Shown here: piece by piece, positions 22,586 to 34,256 of the stretch | Position numbering within the stretch: position 1 is the stretch's first letter | How the letters are laid out: every line of letters starts with the position of its first letter | Assembly (NCBI RefSeq): GCF_027887165.1 | Contig: NC_077235.1 | Location: forward strand, 10,163,384 to 10,227,383 | DNA from: Monodelphis domestica | Taxonomy: Eukaryota > Chordata > Mammalia > Didelphimorphia > Didelphidae | Length of the DNA stretch: 64,000 nt | Direction: 5' to 3' | The notes under the pieces: generated by a model | The model's input: the letters and a program-made list of their open reading frames with translations, nothing else | Databases searched by the model: none | What the model was told of the DNA's origin: nothing | Program-made: the position numbers and the translations under genes

Positions 22586-22788
22586 AGGGGGCATTTGGGT
22601 AGCTCAGTGTTTTGAGATCCAGGCCTAGAGATGGGAGGTCCTAGGTTCAAATCTGACCTCAGACACTTCCCACCTGTGTGACCCTGGGCAGGTCACTTGA
22701 CCCCCATTGCCTAGCCCTTACCACTCTTCTGCCTTGGAGCCAATACATAGTATTGACTCCAAGACGGAAGGTGAGGGTTTAAAAAAAA
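22586..22788 (+). mobile_element. SINE (ggcagctaggtg family), full length with target-site duplication
   Basis: From ggggcatttgggtagctcag to the tail gtgagggtttaaaa. AAGAACAGACTCAG flanks it at 22572-22585 and 22789-22802, a perfect 14-bp duplication. Confidence 0.93.
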
Positions 22789-23366
22789 AAGAACAGACTC
22801 AGTGATAAGCATGGTCACTATTGGCCACTACAGCCAGGGATTCCTCCCGATGCCTCCCCCCCCCCCCGCCCCACCCAACCCTACCAGCCAAGCTGCTTGG
22901 CAATGTTTGGGGGCCAACCTGGGTCCCAAGAGCTTCTCCACAATTTGAGCTTTCTTCAAATACCCTGAGACCTTTATGTGGTCTGAATAGGCCCGTGGTG
23001 TCATGGTAAGTCCCGTGCTATGTGCCTCCATGGTTGGGGAGGAGGGGAGAAGTTGGGGTTGTGGCCTGCTTTGCTTTGGCCCTTTTCTGCTTTCTCACCA
23101 AGCATTATGACTTGTGTCCCTGACTCAGTTGTTCCTGAAGGCCATGTGATATGGGAGCTTGCCTGAACTTTACCTTCTAGATTCCTATCAGCTCTGGACT
23201 TGGATATGTATCTCAGGCCTTTCTGCATTTTTATATGTATATGCCAGTGTGCTCTTAGATGAAAGGCTTCCAGGAGCCTTTGGCTGGGCAGTCCCATTAG
23301 GTAGGGCCTGACTCATAAAACTTGGGTGATGAGACTAGATAGAGCAAGCCACTGGTTTCTAGTTCC

Positions 23367-23760
23367 TTTCTCTCAGCACTTATTAAGCACCTACAGTGTG
23401 CCAGATATGGGCCAGACTAAATAGGCCCTTGTCCTCAAGAAGTTTATGGGCTCCTTGGTGGAATACTGCATGCAAAAGATAGGTTATGCACATGTTTAAT
23501 AGAGGAGGAGGGAGACAGAGCCCTGACAACTAAGGGGATCAGGGAAGGCTTCCTGTAGAAGGTGGCACATCACCTGATCCTGCAGGGTGTCAAAGTGTCT
23601 AAAAGACAGAGATGAGGAGGGAGGGCATTGTAGGCATGGGACCCAGGCTGTTCAAAGCCTTAGAGGCCAGAGATGGAATCCTGAGCTTGAGGAACATCAG
23701 GGAGGCCTGTTGGATGGAAATGGATAAGGGTATAAAGGTGGTGAAACACAAAGCTGGGGA
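23367..23760 (+). repeat. Unnamed repeat family, copy 3
   Basis: cttattaagcacctacagtg, tcagggaaggcttcctgtag and gggagggcattgtaggcatg follow in the same order as copies 1 and 2. It ends about 45 bp before the candidate exon at 23805. Confidence 0.6.
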
Positions 23761-23804
23761 TGGGAAGCAAGAACTATTGATTTCTTTTGGTTTCTTTTCA
23801 TTAG

Positions 23805-23896
23805 CTTTAGGATGTTACTCTCGGCTCTTTTCCTTTGGAATGACCTTCACAGCCTTCAATGTGCAAACCGCTGAAAAGTTATCTGAATCAACTAAG
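23805..23896 (+). CDS. Candidate exon A of an unidentified gene (or start of the tetraspanin 3'-UTR exon)
   Basis: Strong acceptor (pyrimidine-rich, cattag at 23799-23804; a second AG six bases on) and a donor aag|gtgatg at 23897. The open frame reads LGCYSRLFSFGMTFTAFNVQ and ends in LSESTK at a codon boundary. An ATG lies inside it (ggaatgacc, purine at -3), so this could be a first coding exon. Its end phase (0) matches the open phase of the segment at 39181. It cannot join in frame to tetraspanin exon 6 because that gives an immediate stop. Alternative: it begins the non-coding last exon of the tetraspanin ending at the signal at 24571. Confidence 0.4.
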
Positions 23897-24570
23897 GTGA
23901 TGAAGATCTGGCAGTTCTTCTGAGTCCTCCACCACTCACCTTCCCCAATGGGGCTCTTGGAGGCTAGGGGAATCATTAAAAATCATCCTGAACTAACATT
24001 GCAGGGTGGACATAGTGTGTGATTATATGGGTGGCGCCGCATGCCTTCAGTCTGTGGTTGCTCCTTCCTGTAGGTGAGACTAGGCTGTACTGTTTTCCTC
24101 GACCTGACCTCAAGATGGTTTGAATATATCCCTAGTCCTACTCTTTGGTGCCATAGGTGCATCTTTGCTGGGGTGGGTGAGCCCCTGTGCCTATCGGAGC
24201 TTCTCTTGTTTGACTGGGTGCTTGCAAGCGGGCTGCTACTGGGCACAGGGAACATAGACTCCTCCAAACTCTTAGCTGCCATATAGTGCTTTGGGATCTT
24301 TGTCCCGGTGTGCTCCAACTAAGAGACACTAATGTTCTGGGCTTGACCAGGGCAAGACAGGTTGCCTGTTACTTGCCCCTTTCCCTCTTAAATCAAGGTT
24401 TTTAGAAAGGCCTTCCTGTAAGATAGTGGCTTTTCCCATGAGACTTAGCTGCAATGATTTCCCAACCAGGTTCAAGACTTAATTGTCACAATTTTGTGCC
24501 TTCTGGCCCTGTATTCTTGGGTGTTCATTTGCATTTTGGGAATATAAAAAGAAATTCTCCTGTCTTACCC

Positions 24571-24576
24571 AATAAA
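24571..24576 (+). terminator. Poly(A) signal AATAAA, probable 3' end of the tetraspanin transcript
   Basis: Canonical AATAAA followed by a GT/T-rich stretch (ggttgacccttgtcttt), the usual downstream element arrangement. It is the first canonical signal I noticed downstream of the tetraspanin stop. Cleavage near 24590 would end the transcript about 80 bp before the polypyrimidine domain. Confidence 0.6.
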
Positions 24577-24669
24577 TGGTTGACCCTTGTCTTTAAACAT
24601 ATTAGCTACTTTGGAGACATTTTCTCAACTTTTTAGGAAACCTGGCAGCCAAGTGAATTCTTTTCACTC

Positions 24670-27600
24670 TTGTACTCTCTGTCTCTCTCCCCTTCTCTCT
24701 CTTTTCTCCTCCTCTGTCTCTGCCTCATCTCGGTTTCACTGTCCTTTTCTGCCTTTCTCTCTCCTTCTCTATTTCTCCTTCCCTCTCTCCATCTCTCTGA
24801 TGCTCCCTCCCTCTATTTCTCACCTTCCCTTCTTGCCTCTGACTGTTTCTCCTCCAGGCTCTGTCTCTCCCTCTTCAACCTTCTCTATCTCATCCTCACT
24901 TTCATTCTCTTTCAGTCTCTCTGTCCCTCCCCCATCTATGCTTCCATCTCTGGTTCTGTTTCTCCCTCCTTCTGTCACCATGTCTCCCTTCTTCTCTGTC
25001 TCTTCCTTTATCTCTCTCCCGCTGTCTGTCTCTCCATTCCTTTCTGTCTCCCTTTCCTCTGTTACTACATCTCTGATTTTATATCTCTCTACCTTCTTCT
25101 TTCTCTTTCTCACTGACCCTCTTTCCCACCATCTCTCCCTTGGATTCTGTCTCTCCCTTTGTCTGTCTTCCGACTTTCCGTCCCTCAATGTCTCTCCATT
25201 TTCCATGTCTCTCTCTCTGGCCATCCCATTATGTGCCTGTCTCTCCCTTTCTTTTTCTCCCTCACTGTCTCAGTTCGTCCCTCTTTCTCTCCCTTCCAGT
25301 CACTCTTTGTCTCTCCTTTGTCTTTCTCCCCCTCCCATTCTTTTTCTCCCACTTCATCTATCTCGTCTTCCATCTCTGTCTCTCACTCCCTCTTTGTCTC
25401 TCTCTCTCTCTCTCTCTCTTCTCTGTTTTCTGTCTTTCCCCCCTTTCTGTCTCTCCCCTTTTCTTTGTCTTCCTCTCTGTCTCTTCTTCCCACTTTGTAT
25501 CTGTCTCTCCGCTGTCTCTGCCATTCTATTTCTCCCTCACTGTTTCTGTCTCTCTTTGTCCCTTTCTCTCCTTCCCATTCTCTCCTCAGTCTTTCTCTTC
25601 CTCCCATTCAGTCTCTCCCAGTCCTTCTCTGTGTCTATCTCTTTTTCCCTCTCCATGTTTCTCTACATCTTTGTCTCTTCCTTTCTCTTTCTCTATCTAT
25701 CTCTCCTTTCTGTCTTCTGTCTTTCCATCCTTCTCTGTCTCTTCCCTTTTCTTTGTCCACTTCTCTGTCTTGCTCTCCCACTCTGCCTCTCCTCATTCTT
25801 TCCTTGTCTCTAATTCGATCTCTTCCTCTCCTTCTCTGCCTCTCACTCTTCCCTCTCTGTCCCTCCCTCTCTTCCTCTATTTCTTCCTTTCTCTGTCTTC
25901 TGTCTTTCCTTCACTCAATGTGTCTCTATTTTCTGTCTCCCTCTCTGTCTCACCGTCCCATTCTGTCTCTCGCTCTCTGTAACTACCTTTCTATTCCTCC
26001 CTCACCATCTCTGTGTCTCTCATCTTTTCTCTATCCCTCCCTCCAGGTCTATCTCTGTCTCTCACTCTTCTTCCCTCTCCATTTCTTTCTACCTGTTTGT
26101 CTCTCCCTCTCTCTTTCTCTGTCTTTCATTCTCTCTGTTTTCTGTCTTTCCCTCCCTCAGTGTGTCTCTATTTTCTGTGACGCCCTCTCTATCTCACTGT
26201 CTCACCCTCCCACTCTGTCTCTTGCTCTGTCTCTCCCTTTCCATTTCTCCCTCACAGTCTGTCTATCTGTCTCTCTCCAGATCTGCCTCTGTCTCTCCAC
26301 TGTCTCTTCTATCCCTGTCTCTTCCTTCCTCTTTGCCTCTTTTCCCCCTTCTCCCTTTCTCTTTCTCTCTCTGTCTTCTGTCTTTTCCCCTCCCTCTATC
26401 TTCCCCTTTTTTGTTTCCCTTTCTGTCTCACCCTTCTGTTCTGTCTCTATCTCTCCCTCTCTGTCTCTGCCGTTCTATTGCTCCCTACTGTCTCTGTGTG
26501 TCTCACTTTTTCTCTTTCTTTTCTACCAAGTCTGTCTCTGTTTCTCTTCTGTCTTTCTCTCCAATTTGGTCTCTTCCCTCTCCTTCTCAGTTTCTTACTC
26601 TTCTTACCTCTCTGTCTCTCCTTCTCTCTTTGTCTCTCTCCCTCTTCTCTCTTTTTCTCTCTGTCTTCTGTCTTTCCCTTCCTCTCTGTCTCTCCCCTTT
26701 TCATTGTCTCCCTTTCTGTCTTGCTTTTCCACTCTATCTCTTCCTCTCTGTTTCTCCATTTCTATTTCTTTCTCACTGTCCATGTTTGTTTCTACTTGCC
26801 TCTTTCTCTCCATCCCAGTATAAATCTCTGTCTCTCCACAGTCTTTCTCTTCTATCCATTCAGCCTCTCCCACTCCTTTCTCTTTCTTCTTTCCTCTCTG
26901 TCCCTCTACCTATTTGTCTCTTCCTCTCTCTCTTTCTCCCTCTCTGTCTTCTGTCTTTCTGCCTCCCTCTGTCTCTTCCCTTTTTTGTCTCCCTCTCTGT
27001 CTCACCCTTCCTCTGTCTCTTCCTCTCCCTTTCTATTTCTCCCCACACTCTCTGTGTCCTGCTTTTTCTTTTTCTTTTCTACCAAGTCTGTCTCTGTTTC
27101 TTCTCTGTCTTTCTCTCTCTCCAATTCAGTCTCTCCCTCTCCTTCTCTGTCTCTCCCTCCTTTTTGTCTCTATGTATGTGGGTGTCTCTCTGTCTTCTGC
27201 CTTTCCCTCCCTCAAGGTGTCTCTATTTTCTTTCTCCCTTTCTGTCTCACCCTCCCACTCTGTCTCTCTCTTCCTCTGTCACTCCCTTTCTATTCCCTCA
27301 CCATCTCTGTGTCTCCCACTTTTTATCTTTCCCTACCTTCAGGTCCTATCTCTGTCTCTCTTTCTTTCTCCCCATTCCATTTGGTCTCTCCCACTCTTTG
27401 TCTCTCTCTCTCTTCTTCCCTCTCTATCTCTTTCTATCTATTTGTCTCTTCCTCTCTCTGTTTTCTATCTTGCCCTCCCACTCTGTCTTTCCTTAGACTT
27501 TCTCTTCTTCCCTTTCAGTCTCTCCCACTCTTTCTCTGTCCCTTTTCCATCTTCATCTCTTCCTTTCCTCTTTGTCTCTGTCTCTCTTTCTTCCTCTCTG

Positions 27601-27800
27601 TCTTCTGTCTTTCTCACCATGGCTCTGTCTCTCCCCTTTTTTGTCTCCCTTTTTGTCTCTCCCTTATACTCTTATCTCTGTCTCTTCCTCTGTCTCTGCC
27701 TTTTTATTCCTCCCTCACTGTCCCTCCTGCTCTCTCTCTCTCTTGATTTACCTATCTTCTTCTTCCCATCATTCAATCTCTTGCACTCCTTCTGTCTCTC
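24670..27800 (+). repeat. Polypyrimidine low-complexity domain, segment A
   Basis: About 3.1 kb in which nearly every base on this strand is C or T, with isolated G and A in recurring words such as tctgtctctccct, tctatttctccctc and tctgtctttccctccctc. The units are degenerate, not a clean tandem array. Long Ser/Leu/Phe/Pro-rich frames in all plus phases, and Arg/Glu-rich frames on the minus strand, are composition artefacts. Confidence 0.95.
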
Positions 27801-27904
27801 AAAAGTACCAGCTCCTAGTTTGGACTTCAAATTTTCTGTTTAGGTCTGGCTTATTCCTCAGGAATACTTGGAAATCTATCTTATTGAATATTCATCCAGT
27901 GGGG

Positions 27905-28549
27905 TGTCACTCATGGTCTTCCCTGACCAGCAGGGTCCCACAAGGGAAGGGGCTCACCTTCGTGATGGGACCCGAGAAGAGATAGGGAACCCGAGAACCA
28001 GAGTGGAAAATGAAAGACACGGACAAGTCAGTGATTGAATAGGGCAGCCAATTCTATGATATTCTCCTTGGTAGGAAAATATGAGTATTAAGGAACACAA
28101 GGTGGATGAGGAGATTAAGATAAAGAATGCAAGCTGAGATGGGTTACAGCCTCAGGGATGGAGAAAGTTTAGAGAGGGAGAGAGACAGAGAGATTGCTAG
28201 AGAAGATTGAAGATCCAAGAGGAAGATTCATAGTAGCCTCCTCTATATTTATTGCCTTAGTCTGTTTAGGGAAGTATTCTCAAGCACGTAGTAACCACGT
28301 TACAAAGCATGGACAATACAGATTGGATGGTGAGGTAAGAGTAACACCTTTTTGGGCATGTAGATTACAAACCGGGCTTTCCGGGCAACTGTGGCTCCGA
28401 TCATGTTAATGAGTCTGCCCTAGGCAAGGGCCGCATGACCATTTCAAGGTTACATTCACAAATCTCATTGGTATAACCTTGTGCTTGGAGACACAGTAGC
28501 CATACAATCATTTATATTTCATAGATGTGAATATGCTTGGGATGCTACA
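27905..28549 (-). mobile_element. Probable solo LTR of an endogenous retrovirus (antisense)
   Basis: On the minus strand the block starts TGTAGCATCCC and ends GTGACA, with the TG...CA ends typical of LTRs, about 645 bp. It has an AATAAATATA-like element about 290-300 bp in (complement of 28246-28255) and a purine/pyrimidine-skewed part near 28150-28190. No gag, pol or env sequence adjoins it. I could not see a clean short target duplication, and the right edge abuts a poly-C run. Class cannot be assigned by eye. Confidence 0.6.
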
Positions 28550-30127
28550 CCTCCCCCCCCCCGAAAGAATATATATAGATTTTGCTGTATAGGTGACTCT
28601 GGATTGTAAACCCAAATCTTTTGCCTTCCTGAATATTATATTCCATACCTTTCAGTCCTTTAATGTAGAAGCTCCTAGGGCCTATGTGATCCTGATTGTA
28701 GCTCCATGGTATTTGAATGGTTTCTTTCTGGTTGTTTGAAGTGTTTTTTCTTTGGCTTGGTGGCTCTTGAATTTCTCTATTATATTTCTGGTAGTTGTCA
28801 TTTGAAGATTTCTTTCTGGAGGTGATTTGTGAATTCTTTCAATTTCAATTTTATTTTCTTGTTCAAGAATCTCTGGGTAGTTATCTTTGATAATTTCTTG
28901 TAATATGATGTCCAAGGATTTTTCTTGATATTGGCTGTCAGGTTGTCCAATAATTCTCAAATTGTTTCTCCTAGATCTATTTTCTAGGTCAGTTGTTTGA
29001 TCAATAATATATTTCATGTTTTCTTCTGTTTTTTTTTTCATTCCTTTGATTCTGCTTTATTGTTTTTTGATTTCTCATGAAAGCTTAGTTTCTCAATGGT
29101 CAATTCTGATTTTTAAGGCCTGGTTTTCCTCTGTCAGTTTTTTGGTTCTCCTTTTTCAGTTGGCCCATTTCTTCTTGCATCCCTTTAATTTCTCTTTTCT
29201 ACTTTTCCTCTGCCTATCATAATTGGTTTTTGAAGTCCTTTTAGAGTTCTTTCAGAATCTGTGTCCAATCCATATTTTTCTTTTGAACTTTGGGTGTGTT
29301 TCCTTTGCTTTCATTGTCCCCTTCTGTCTGTACCTTGCTCTTTTTCTCCACAAAAATTCTTTAGAGTTAGGTTATTTTTTGTTGTTTTCTCATTTTTCCT
29401 ATCTAACTATAGGTAGGCTTATGGGGATTATGCGATAGTCTGAAGGCTGAGAGCTCTGAGAGCCCCCTCCTTTTGCTGAGTCAATTGACCCTTGAGATGC
29501 TGGTGGCTTAAAGACTTGCCTCAGGCTTAGGTACAAGCTTTTGATCTCACTCTGATCTTGATCAGTTCAGGTGCTGTGTACTTGATCCAACCAGGCACAC
29601 TCTTAATTGTCCTGTCTTGGAGCTCATCCCTGAGCTTTAGGGAAAAAAATCAGTACTTAGTACTATCAACCTCTCCAAAGTGTGAACAAAGTCTTTATCT
29701 CAAGCCCAGACTAGAATTCCCTGGGCTGGGGCTCCAGACTTCTCCACAGGTTTGAAATTTCAAGGGGTATGCATTGGCATGTACCACTCTCTGCTCAGGC
29801 AGGATCTTAGGATCTGGATGTTGGCTTGGGCACAGGTTCCCAAACCTCAGACAGCAGATGTAGGATGTTGGGGTATGGCTTGCCCTCAGCTTCCTCTTCT
29901 TTCCTTGCTACAGCTTTTTGCTGGCTCTGCTCTCCTCTCACCTCAGTTCCCCAGATGTTTTTTGCCTGCCTTTTGGGTTTTTCTTTTCTTGAAAGTTGTT
30001 TCACTCTGTCTCCTTGTTGGTTCTTTCACTCCTCTATTCATTTTGAGGTAGTAATTTAATCTTGGTCAGAGAGGATTCTCACGGTTGCACAGAGCTGGTC
30101 TGGATTACTCTGCCATCTTGGCTCCAT
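28550..30127 (-). mobile_element. 3'-truncated antisense L1: 5' UTR and ORF1 only
   Basis: Minus strand from 30127: a 5' end reading atggagccaagatggcagag (the L1 start motif), a 5' UTR to about 29200, then ORF1. A readable ORF1 piece (29041-28682) holds SRRNNLRIIGQPD. Further ORF1 text continues to about 28565, where it stops at a poly-C run. ORF2 and the 3' end are absent, the opposite of the usual 5' truncation. It is more diverged than the full-length copy and seems to be another subfamily. Confidence 0.8.
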
Positions 30128-31299
30128 ACCCCTCCCCTCTCTCCCCCTCTTCTTCTTCCCTCTCTGTCTCTCTACCTATTTGTCTCTTCCTCTTTATTTG
30201 TCTTCTGTCTTTCCTTCCCTCCCTCAGTGTGTCTCTATTTTCTGTGGCTCCCTCTCTATCTCATACTCCCACTCTGTCTCTTGCTCTTTATCTCTCCCTT
30301 CCTATTCCTCCCTCACTGTCTCTGTGTCTCCCTCTTTTTCTCTTTCTCTTTCTCTCTCCAGATCTACCTATGTGTCTCCTTTGTCTTTTGTCACCTTCCA
30401 TTCTGCCTCTCCCCCTCTATCTTTGTCTCTTCCTCCTTCTTTGTCTCTGTCCCTCCCTCTGTCTTTTTTTCTCTCCCTTTCTGTCTTCTATCTTGTCCTC
30501 CCACTCTGTCTTTCCTCAGTCTTTCTCTTCTTCTCATTTGGTCTCGCCTACTTATCTATTTCCATCTTCTTTCTTCTTTGTTTATCCCTACCTATTTGTC
30601 TCTCCCTCTCTCTTTCTCTGTCTTCTATGTTTCCCTCCCATAATGTGTCTCTATTTTCTCTGTCTCCCTCTCTATCTTGCTCTCCCACTTTGTCTCACTC
30701 CTCCTTTGTCTTTCCTTTTTTATTTCTCCCTCTCTGTCTCTCCGTGTCCCAATTTTTCTTATTCTTTACCTCCCAGTCTGTCTCTTACTCTCCTCTGCCC
30801 TTCTCCCCTCCCATTTTGTCTCTCTCACTCTTTCTCTCTCTTCTTACATCTCAGTCTCTCCCTCTCTCTTTGTCTTTGTGTGTGTGTGTCTCCCTTTCTC
30901 TGTCTTTTGTCTTTCCATCCCTCTCTGCATCTCCCCTTTTCTTTGTCCACCTCTCTTGCCCTCATGCTCTGTCTCTCCTTGGTCTTTCTCTTCCTCCAAT
31001 TCAGTTTCTCCTACCCTTCTCTGTCTCTCCTCCCCTCTCTGTGTCTCTCTACCTCTTTTTCTCTCCCTCTCTCTCTCTCTTTCTGTGTCTTGTCCTGTCT
31101 CTTTCTGTCTTTCCCTCCCTCAATATGTCTATTTTCTGTATCTTCCTCTGTCTTTCTTTCCCATCATTTTCTTTCTCTCATTTTTTGTTTCTCCCTTTCT
31201 ATTTCTCCCTCACTGTCTCTGTCTCTCTTTTTTCTACCTCCCAATCTGTCTGTGTGTCTTTTCTGTCTTTCTCCCCCACATATTTGGTCTCTTCCACTC

Positions 31300-31301
31300 C
31301 T

Positions 31302-31341
<40 letters not shown>

Positions 31342-31350
31342 GTCTCTCTC

Positions 31351-31414
<64 letters not shown>
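31300..31414 (+). repeat. (TC)n dinucleotide block inside the pyrimidine domain
   Basis: Almost uninterrupted tc units with a few tctg interruptions. It is the cleanest and probably most length-variable part of the domain. Confidence 0.95.
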
Positions 31415-31416
<2 letters not shown>

Positions 31417-33440
31417 TCCCTCTCCATCTCTTTCTGCCTCTTTGTCTATCCCTCTCTCTCTTCCTCTCTTCTTTCTGGCTTTTGTCTTTCCCTCCCTCTT
31501 TTTCTCCCTCTCTATCTTGCTCTCCCACTCTATGTGTCTCCCTTTCTCTTTCTCCCTCACTTTCATTGTATCCTTTTTTCTTCTTCACTGTCACTATTCT
31601 GTCTCTCCCACTCTTTTTCTGTCTTCTTCCCTCTCTGTCTCTCCCTCCCTTTTTGTCTCTGTCTCTCTCTGTCTTTGGTCTTTCCCTCTTTCCCTCTTTT
31701 TCATTTGATTCCCTCTCTGTCTTGTCTTCCTATTCTGCCTCTCCATCTCTCTCTACCTTTCTGTTTTCCTCTTTGCCTCTTTCCCTTCCAGTCTTTCTCT
31801 TTGTCTTTTCCGACTTTCTCCCTCTCCCATTCTGTCTCTCCCACGTCTCCTCTTTCTCTTCCTCTCTTTGTCTCTCCCTCCCTCTTTGTCTTTGTCTCTA
31901 CCAGTCTCTGTTTTCCCCTTTCTTTGTCTTTTTAGTTTCCCTTCCTCAGTTTTTTCTCCCTTGTTCTGTCTCCCTCTCTATCTTTCCCTCCAATTCCTTC
32001 TCTGTCTCTCTCTTCTTCTCCCTGTCTCTTCCTGCTTCTTCATTTTCCCTTTCTCTCTCTTCTGTCTTTTCCTTCCTCAATGTCTCTTTTTTGTCTCTTT
32101 ATTTTACTCTCCCACAGTTTCTCTGCCTTTCCCTTTCTATTTCTTCTTCCCTGTCTCTGTGTCCACCTTTTTTTCCTTTTTTCCTCCCAGTCTCTCTCTG
32201 CTTCTCCTCTCTTTCTCTACTTCCCATTCTATCTCTTCTGCTCCTTCTCTGTCTTCTTCTATTTCTGTCTCTTTCTTTTTGTCTTTCCCTACTGCTTCCT
32301 CTTTATGTTCTCTCCTCTGTCTTTTGGGTTTCTTTCCCTCAAATTTTCTCCCTTTTTCTACCTCTCTGTCTCTGCCTATCACTCTTTTCTGTCTCCATTT
32401 CTATTTCTACCTGTTTCTGTCTGTCCCTCTTTGTTTCTTTCTCTCCATCCCAGTCTGTCTCTGTCTCTCCTCAGAATTTTTTTCCTCCCATTCAGTCTCT
32501 CATACTTCTTCTGTCTCTCTCTCCTTCCCCCTCTGTTGCTCTCTGCTTCCATGTTTCCCTCGCTCTCTTTCTCTATATATCTTTCCCTCTCTCTGTCTTC
32601 TGTCTTTCCCTCCCTCATTGTGTCTCTATTTTCTATCTCCCTCTCTATCTTACTTTTCCACTCTGTTTCTATCTTTCCTACTCTGTTTCTCCCTTTCAAT
32701 TTCTCACTCAATGTCTCTGTGTCCTGCTTTTTCTTTTTCTTTTCCCCTCTTTCTCTCTCCCTCTCTGCTGTCTTTCCCCCTCTCCTATTTGATCTCTCCC
32801 ACTCTTTTATTTCTCACTCTTCCCGCTCTCCCTTTTTGTCTCTGTATCTCCTTCCCTCTCTCTTTCTTTCCATCTGTTTCTCCCTCTCTATTTCTTCTGT
32901 CTTTTACAATCATTGTCTTTTCTGTCTTCCTCTCTGCTTCTCCCTCCCACTCTGTCACTTTTTTCTTTCATTTTCCTCTCTCCTTTCCTCTTTGTATGTC
33001 TCTCCCTTTTTTATCTTCTGTCTTTCCCTCCCTCTCTGTCTTTCCCCTTTTCCTTTACTCCCTCTATGTCTTGCCCTTCTACTAGATCTCTGTCTCTTCC
33101 TCTGTCTCTGCTTTTCTGTTTCTCCTCTCTGTCCCTCTTTTTCTCTTACATTTCCTCCCACTCTTTCTCTGTCTCTTCATTTCTGTCTCTCCTTTTCTAT
33201 TTCTCCCTCAGTGTCTCTGTGTGTCCCACTTTCTCTCTTTCTTTCCCTCTCTGTATATCTCTGTTTCTCCTCTGTCTTTCTCTGTCCCTCATTCTGTCTC
33301 TCCTACTCCTCTGTCTTTTCCCCTCTCTGTTCCCCTTTCCCTCTTTGTTTGCCTCTACAGCTTTCTCTTTATGTTCCATCCCTCTCTTTGTCTTTTGGTT
33401 TTCTCTCCCTCAGTTTTTCTTCCTTGTTCTGTGTCTCCCT

Positions 33441-33780
33441 CCCATTCAGTCTCTCCCACTCTTTTCTCTGTCCCTCCCTTTCTAGTTCTTCCTCATTGTC
33501 TGTCTGTTCCTCTTTTTCTCTCTCCCAATCTCTCTTTCTCCCCCTCCCATTCAGTCTCTCCCACTCTTTTCTCTGTCCCTCCCTTTCTAGTTCTTCCTCA
33601 TTGTCTGTCTGTTCCTCTTTTTCTCTCTCCCAATCTCTCTTTCTCCCCCTCCCATTCAGTCTCTCCCACTCTTTTCTCTGTCCCTCCCTTTCTAGTTCTT
33701 CCTCATTGTCTGTCTGTTCCTCTTTTTCTCTCTCCCAATCTCTCTTTCTCCCCCTCCCATTCAGTCTCTCTCATTCTTTT
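33441..33780 (+). repeat. 105-bp tandem repeat, three full copies plus a partial
   Basis: cccattcagtctctcccact begins at 33441, 33546 and 33651, with a partial unit at 33756. The spacing is exactly 105 bp and the copies look identical, unlike the degenerate surroundings. This indicates recent local amplification, or an assembly effect. Confidence 0.95.
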
Positions 33781-34169
33781 CTGCCTCTCTTCTTCTATCC
33801 CTCCTCTCTCTCCCTCTTTGTTTCTCCCTCTCTCTCTTTCTCTCTCTCTTCCTTTCTCTGTCTTCTGTCTTTCCCTCTCTAAGTATGTCTCTGTTTTCTG
33901 TCTGTCTCTCTCTGTCTTGCTCTTCCACTCTGTCTCCCATTCTTTTTCTCCTTCACTGTCTCTGTGTCCCCCTTTTCTTTCTTTTCCTCCTATCCTGTCT
34001 CTTTTTCCTGTCTTTCTCTCCTTCCCATTCAGTCTCTCCCAGTCCTTCTCTGTCTCTCCCTCCTTCTTTGTCTCTCCCTCTCTCTTTCTTTTGCTCTCCC
34101 TCTTTGTCTTCTGTCTTTCCCTCCTTCAATGTGTCTCTATTCTCTGTCTCCCTATCTATCATTCCCTCT

Positions 34170-34256
34170 CACTCTCTGTCTCTGTATCTCCCTCTCTATC
34201 TCTCCCTCATTGTCTCTGTCTGTCCCTCTGTTTCTCCCCCCACCCCCACTGGTTTA
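34170..34256 (+). repeat. Duplicated block, left copy (partner at 37313-37395)
   Basis: About 85 bp ending in ctccccccacccccac is repeated almost exactly 3.14 kb downstream, across the inserted L1. Both copies share the unusual C-rich ccccccaccccc string. Confidence 0.9.

Larger units (their letters stand above)
21547..23804 (+). other. Presumed tetraspanin 3'-UTR intron
   Basis: From the donor after exon 7 to the acceptor tttcttttcattag at 23804. It contains an old repeat scrap (about 22060-22210, agaaccaaaagagaccttgc), a SINE at 22586-22788 and unnamed repeat copy 3 at 23367-23760. No coding exon recognised. Confidence 0.5.

Noticed and set aside
23805-23896. Alternative in-frame last exon of the tetraspanin
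   Set aside because: Joining tetraspanin exon 6 (phase 0) to this segment gives an immediate TAG (or TGA from the second AG), so it cannot add a C-terminus.
24587-27985. Several 400-550 codon overlapping frames
   Set aside because: Same cause: pyrimidine-rich strand with nearly no stops. No start context, domain, or splice sites.
31164-31594. Minus-strand Arg/Glu-repeat frames
   Set aside because: Reverse reading of (TC)n gives gag/aga codons. Artefact of the microsatellite.
30180-32792. 870-codon plus-strand open frame (Ser/Leu/Pro/Phe-rich)
   Set aside because: It lies entirely in C/T-only DNA, where stop codons (all need A or G) hardly form. Overlapping frames in all three phases are equally long, and composition is pure low-complexity.
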